A program made the translations under genes and the position numbers. This document shows positions 15,440 through 18,170 of a stretch of 18,170 nucleotides of DNA, one piece after another. This DNA comes from JBBPZA01 sp963728925. GTDB taxonomy: Bacteria; Actinomycetota; Thermoleophilia; Solirubrobacterales; Solirubrobacteraceae. The notes under the pieces were generated by a model. That model saw only the letters and a list, made by a program, of their open reading frames with translations. It made no database searches and was not told where the DNA came from. The DNA lies in contig CAVSMB010000020.1 of the NCBI GenBank assembly GCA_963728925.1, positions 1 to 18,170 on the forward strand, given 5' to 3'. The stretch's first letter is position 1, and each line of letters opens with the position of its first letter.

Positions 15440-16561
15440 TCAGCCCTGCCCGATACCCGCGGACTTGCACGCCGAGGCGTACCTGCCCGTGCAGATCTGC
15501 GCCGGCGTCCAGAAGCCGTCCTTGACGATCGTGTCCTTGATGTTGTCCTTGGTGACGGCGACGGGGGTCAGGATCACCGAGTCGATCTGCCCCGATCCGT
15601 TGTCGGTCTTCCCGGTGACCAGCCCGGCCGCCGGCTGCTTGCCCTGGACGAGCGCCACGGCGAGCGTCGCCGCGCCCTCGGCCTCGGGCTTGACCGCCTT
15701 GTAGACCGTCATGTACTGCGTGCCGGCGAGGATGCGCTGGATCGCCGCGAGCTCGGCATCCTGCCCGGTCGTCGGCTTGGTGGACGGGTCGATGCCGTTG
15801 CCCTTCATCGCGGCGATGGCGCCCCCGGCGGTGCCGTCGTTGGCGGCGTAGACGCCGTTGAAGCCGGTCTTGCCGAGCGCGGTGATGGACTGCTCCATCT
15901 CCTGCTGGGCCTTGTCCGGGCTCCAGTCGGGCGTGTCGTAGGACTTGGCGATCTTCACCCCGGAGGACTTGAAGCCCTGCATCGCCCCCTGCTTGAACAG
16001 CTTGGCGTTGTTGTCGGTCGGGGCGCCGTTGATCATCGTGATCGGGCCTGTCGGGTTGCCGTCCTCCTTGAGCTTCTGCGAGAGCGACGAAGCCTGAAGC
16101 TGGCCGACCTTCACGTTGTCGAAGGAGATGTAGTACTTGAGGTCCGCGTTCGGGATCAGTCGGTCATAGCTGATGACCGGCACGCTCTGCTGCTTGGCGC
16201 GGTTCACGATGGCCGTGGCCGACGCTGCGTCGACCGGGTCCAGAACGAGGACCTTCGCACCCTTGGTCAGCGCGGCCTCGGCCTGCTGCTGCTGCTTCGC
16301 CGCGTCCTGGTCGGCGTTGGAGTAGATGATGCTGCAGTCCGGGCACAGTGCCTTGGCCTTCTTCACGAAGTTCGGGCGGTCCTGAGACTCGTAGCGGGCC
16401 GTCTTCGACTCTGGCAGCAGCAGCGCGATTGATCCGCTCTTGGCGCCACCACCGCTCGAGCTCTTGTCGTCGTTGCTCGAGCCGCACGCGGCGACGGTGA
16501 CGGCGAGCACGCCGGACGCGATGAGCGCGCCGGCGACCCGTCCACGGGTCGAGTTGAGCAT
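15440..16561 (-). CDS. Sugar ABC transporter substrate-binding lipoprotein, XylF type
   Basis: The 373-residue protein is a periplasmic-binding-protein family member of the Peripla_BP_4/XylF kind. A signal peptide with lipobox VAAC places the lipidated Cys at residue 26, followed by a Ser/Gly/Asp-rich tether. The mature part begins SIALLLPESKTARYESQDRP, close to the XylF opening, with GAKVLVLDPVDAAS, the VPVISYDRLI hinge motif and YAANDGTAGGAIAAM. ATG 16559-16561 is chosen because AAGGAGG ends 8 bases upstream; in-frame ATGs at 16567 and 16579 are too near or overlap that site. It lies 14 bases after the regulator stop, and the ribosome site overlaps that stop. The ligand is probably xylose or a similar pentose; exact specificity cannot be read here. 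Confidence 0.92.
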   Translation of the reverse strand: MLNSTRGRVAGALIASGVLAVTVAACGSSNDDKSSSGGGAKSGSIALLLPESKTARYESQDRPNFVKKAKALCPDCSIIYSNADQDAAKQQQQAEAALTKGAKVLVLDPVDAASATAIVNRAKQQSVPVISYDRLIPNADLKYYISFDNVKVGQLQASSLSQKLKEDGNPTGPITMINGAPTDNNAKLFKQGAMQGFKSSGVKIAKSYDTPDWSPDKAQQEMEQSITALGKTGFNGVYAANDGTAGGAIAAMKGNGIDPSTKPTTGQDAELAAIQRILAGTQYMTVYKAVKPEAEGAATLAVALVQGKQPAAGLVTGKTDNGSGQIDSVILTPVAVTKDNIKDTIVKDGFWTPAQICTGRYASACKSAGIGQG

Positions 16562-16575
16562 TGGCATTCCCTCCT

Positions 16576-17760
16576 TCATCGGTGATTGGTCGTTGAAGTC
16601 TGGAGCACGAGCGCGATCGCGCCAACTAGTTCGGCGCGCGCACCGAGCGACCCCGAGACGATCTCGACGTCCTGGGCGGCCGTCGGGATCGCACGCCGGC
16701 TGACCGACTCGCGCAGGGGCTCCAGAAGCACCTCCCCGGCGGCCCCGATGCTGCCGCCGACGATGATGCGCTCGGGGTTGACGAGGTTGCAGAGGTTGGC
16801 CACGGCGACGCCGACGTGGCGGCCGGCATCGGCGATCGCCCGGCGGCACGCGGGGTCGCCCGCCAGCGCGCGCTCGACGACGCGCTCGGTGTCGAGCGTC
16901 TCCTCGCCGAAGCTGCGGCGCAGCAACGCGACGATGGCGTCGGCGCCGGCCACCGTCTCCAGGCAGCCGCGGTTGCCGCAGCGGCAGATGTCGCCGTGCT
17001 CGTCGACCGTCGTGTGGCCGATCTCCCCCGCGGTGCCGCCGGCGCCGCGGAACAGGCGATGCTCGACGATCAGGCCGGCGCCGATGCCGGTCGCCAGCTT
17101 GAGGTAGGCGAGGTCGGCGCACGGGCGGCCGGCGCCCCACGTCAGCTCGGCGAGCGCGCCGAGGTTCGCGTCGTTCTCGACCTGGACGGGCACCCGGAGG
17201 CGCTCGCTCATCTCGGCGGCCACGTGGACGCCGACCCAGCCCGGCAGGATGGCCGAGGAGCCCAGCGTGCCCGTGGCGCTGTGGATCGGGCCGGGCACGC
17301 CGAGGCCGACGCCCAGCAGCTCGGAGCGGTCGGCGCCGGCCTGGTCGAGCATCAGCTCGACGAGCGAGCTCGCCGCGTCCAGGCCCTCGGACGCCTCGTA
17401 GTCGTCGGGCATCTCGCGCCAGCTCTCGGCGACGATCTCGTGCGAGGCGTCGGACACCGCGACGGCGAGGTGGCGCTTGCCGAAGTCGATGCCGACTGCG
17501 ACGCCGGCGGAGCGGCTCAGCCCGATGAGCGCGGGCGGGCGCCCCCCGCGCCGGGGACGTTGGTCGCCGTTGCCCTCGTGGCCGACGATCACGCCGTCGC
17601 GGATGAGGTCGGCGACGATCGAGGAGACGGTCGAGCGCGACAGCCCGGTCCGCCGAGCGAGCTCCGCCCGGCTGGTCACCCCGGCCCCGCGCAGCGTCGC
17701 GAGTATGCGGCTGCGATTGGACTCGCGCAACGAGCCCAACGACCCATGGTCCTCCTCCAC
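16576..17760 (-). CDS. ROK-family transcriptional regulator, XylR type
   Basis: The 394-residue protein has an N-terminal winged helix-turn-helix (about residues 15-60, SRAELARRTGLSRSTVSSIVADL) and a ROK sugar-kinase-like domain. That domain includes the ATPase-like opening VGIDFGKRHLAVAV, GLGVPGPI, VENDANLGALAE, GTAGEIGHTTVD and the zinc motif CRCGNRGCLE. ROK regulators bind a sugar and release their operators. It is the first gene of the transporter operon, so it probably represses it and itself until substrate is present. GTG 17758-17760 is the only reasonable start; the ATG at 17747 is out of frame. A promoter close to the GTG suggests an almost leaderless transcript. Confidence 0.93.
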   Translation of the reverse strand: MEEDHGSLGSLRESNRSRILATLRGAGVTSRAELARRTGLSRSTVSSIVADLIRDGVIVGHEGNGDQRPRRGGRPPALIGLSRSAGVAVGIDFGKRHLAVAVSDASHEIVAESWREMPDDYEASEGLDAASSLVELMLDQAGADRSELLGVGLGVPGPIHSATGTLGSSAILPGWVGVHVAAEMSERLRVPVQVENDANLGALAELTWGAGRPCADLAYLKLATGIGAGLIVEHRLFRGAGGTAGEIGHTTVDEHGDICRCGNRGCLETVAGADAIVALLRRSFGEETLDTERVVERALAGDPACRRAIADAGRHVGVAVANLCNLVNPERIIVGGSIGAAGEVLLEPLRESVSRRAIPTAAQDVEIVSGSLGARAELVGAIALVLQTSTTNHR

Positions 17761-17767
17761 GAAGGCG

Positions 17768-17797
17768 ATCCTGCCAGCGCCGCGAGGAGTTTGTCAA
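17768..17797 (-). promoter_or_regulatory. Candidate promoter of the regulator/sugar-transport operon
   Basis: On the minus strand TTGACA (17792-17797) is a perfect -35 box. CAGGAT (17768-17773) is a weaker -10 after an 18-base spacer, placing the transcript start only a few bases before GTG 17760. The AT-rich segment immediately upstream (about 17805-17852) stands out in this GC-rich DNA and may hold the ROK operator. Confidence 0.5.
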
Positions 17798-17904
17798 GGC
17801 TGCGGAGTTATTTGTTGTTGATTCTTGCTTTTGGTACCCGATTCAGGACAAACAGTGGGCGAGGCGGTCGCTGGGGCGAGGCGGACGCTGGGCGGGGAGG
17901 GCGG

Positions 17905-17968
17905 GGAGGCGGCGAGGCCGGGAGGCGGCGAGGCCGGGAGGCGGCGAGGCCGGGAGGCGGCGAGGCCG
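17905..17968 (+). repeat. Four perfect tandem copies of a 16-bp unit
   Basis: The unit GGAGGCGGCGAGGCCG repeats without change at 17905-17920, 17921-17936, 17937-17952 and 17953-17968. Degenerate relatives (GGGCGGGGAGG) precede it. The block ends 17 bases before the decarboxylase start, inside its presumed promoter or leader. Confidence 0.92.
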
Positions 17969-17985
17969 GGCGGTAGGGTGCCCGG

Positions 17986-18170
17986 GTGACGACCGTCCGC
18001 CGGGCCGCCTTCGATCTCCTCCGCGGCCACGGCATGCCCACGGTGTTCGGCAACCCCGGGTCGACCGAGCTGCCGTTCCTGCAGGACTTCCCGGACGACT
18101 TCGACTACGTGCTCGGCCTGCAGGAGGCCGTCGTCGTCGCCATGGCCGACGGCTTCGCGCAGGCGAGCGG
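17986..18170 (+). CDS. mdlC: Benzoylformate decarboxylase-like ThDP enzyme, 3' end cut by window
   Basis: Sixty-one codons are visible from GTG 17986. They match the N-terminal Pyr domain of thiamine-diphosphate decarboxylases, closest to benzoylformate decarboxylase: TVFGNPGSTELPFLQDFPDD, then YVLGLQEAVVVAMADGFAQAS. Glu47 is the cofactor-activating glutamate, at the same number as in the characterised enzyme. The enzyme decarboxylates benzoylformate to benzaldehyde in the mandelate pathway, but related ThDP enzymes share this N-terminus, so the substrate remains uncertain. The start has only a weak ribosome site (GTAGGG) and follows the tandem repeat. It diverges from the sugar operon, and no functional link is evident. 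Confidence 0.82.
   Translation, partial: MTTVRRAAFDLLRGHGMPTVFGNPGSTELPFLQDFPDDFDYVLGLQEAVVVAMADGFAQAS

Larger units (their letters stand above)
17761..17985. other. Divergent intergenic region between ROK regulator and decarboxylase
   Basis: The 225 bases hold the operon promoter, an AT-rich block rich in T and TTG (about 17805-17852), and a GC-rich repeat block next to the decarboxylase start. I see no further gene in it. Confidence 0.6.

Noticed and set aside
16568..17797. N-terminal extension of the binding protein frame
   Set aside because: It overlaps the ROK regulator in another frame; the lipoprotein signal and ribosome site fix the start at 16561.
17870..17975. CRISPR array
   Set aside because: The units are contiguous 16-bp repeats without spacers.

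Overview
The window is very GC-rich and uses many GTG starts. Genes are packed with repeated 4-base GTGA/ATGA stop-start overlaps. Gene content (AcnA-type aconitase, ROK/XylF-type sugar uptake, a Stf0 sulfotransferase, a ferric-reductase-like/NuoF-like redox operon, an IS110 element) suggests a high-GC actinobacterium. Thermoleophilia/Solirubrobacterales is my best guess, from style and content only.

Layout. 1-4013: a 5'-truncated Stf0 sulfotransferase fused to an APS kinase (+), converging on an intact aconitase (-). 4090-6122: a 50-residue two-helix glycine-rich protein (+), a translationally coupled pair of unrecognised genes (-; one membrane protein, one largely soluble), and a DUF427 protein (+). 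6137-7872: the 5' quarter of a Tat-type flavin amine oxidase (+), meeting a sensor kinase (-) that has lost its catalytic core; an intact OmpR-type response regulator precedes the kinase. 7985-13185: a redox operon (+) of a small anchored proline-rich protein, ApbE flavin transferase, a four-histidine heme-b membrane protein, a NuoF-like protein and a small ferredoxin, split by an IS110-family element between the last two genes. 13209-17760: a four-gene sugar ABC operon (-) of ROK regulator, XylF-type binding protein, single-domain ATPase and XylH-type permease. 17905-18170: a 16-bp tandem repeat and the start of a benzoylformate-decarboxylase-like gene (+).

How the parts fit. A 7-4-7 direct repeat of PhoB/OmpR style lies between the response regulator and the redox operon, so the two-component system probably controlled that operon. 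The locus seems to be decaying. The clear lesions I can see (nonsense codon in a twin-arginine motif, a deletion junction truncating two converging genes, single-base frameshifts in apbE and the NuoF-like gene, and the IS insertion) all fall between 6137 and 12937, while the flanking genes look intact.

The most striking signal is inside the IS110 element. Its 210-base noncoding segment upstream of the transposase carries one stretch identical to the left half of the insertion site (12 of 12) and one complementary to the right half (15 of 15). They lie on either side of a hairpin. This is what the two target guides of an IS110 bridge RNA should look like, read here directly from one inserted copy.
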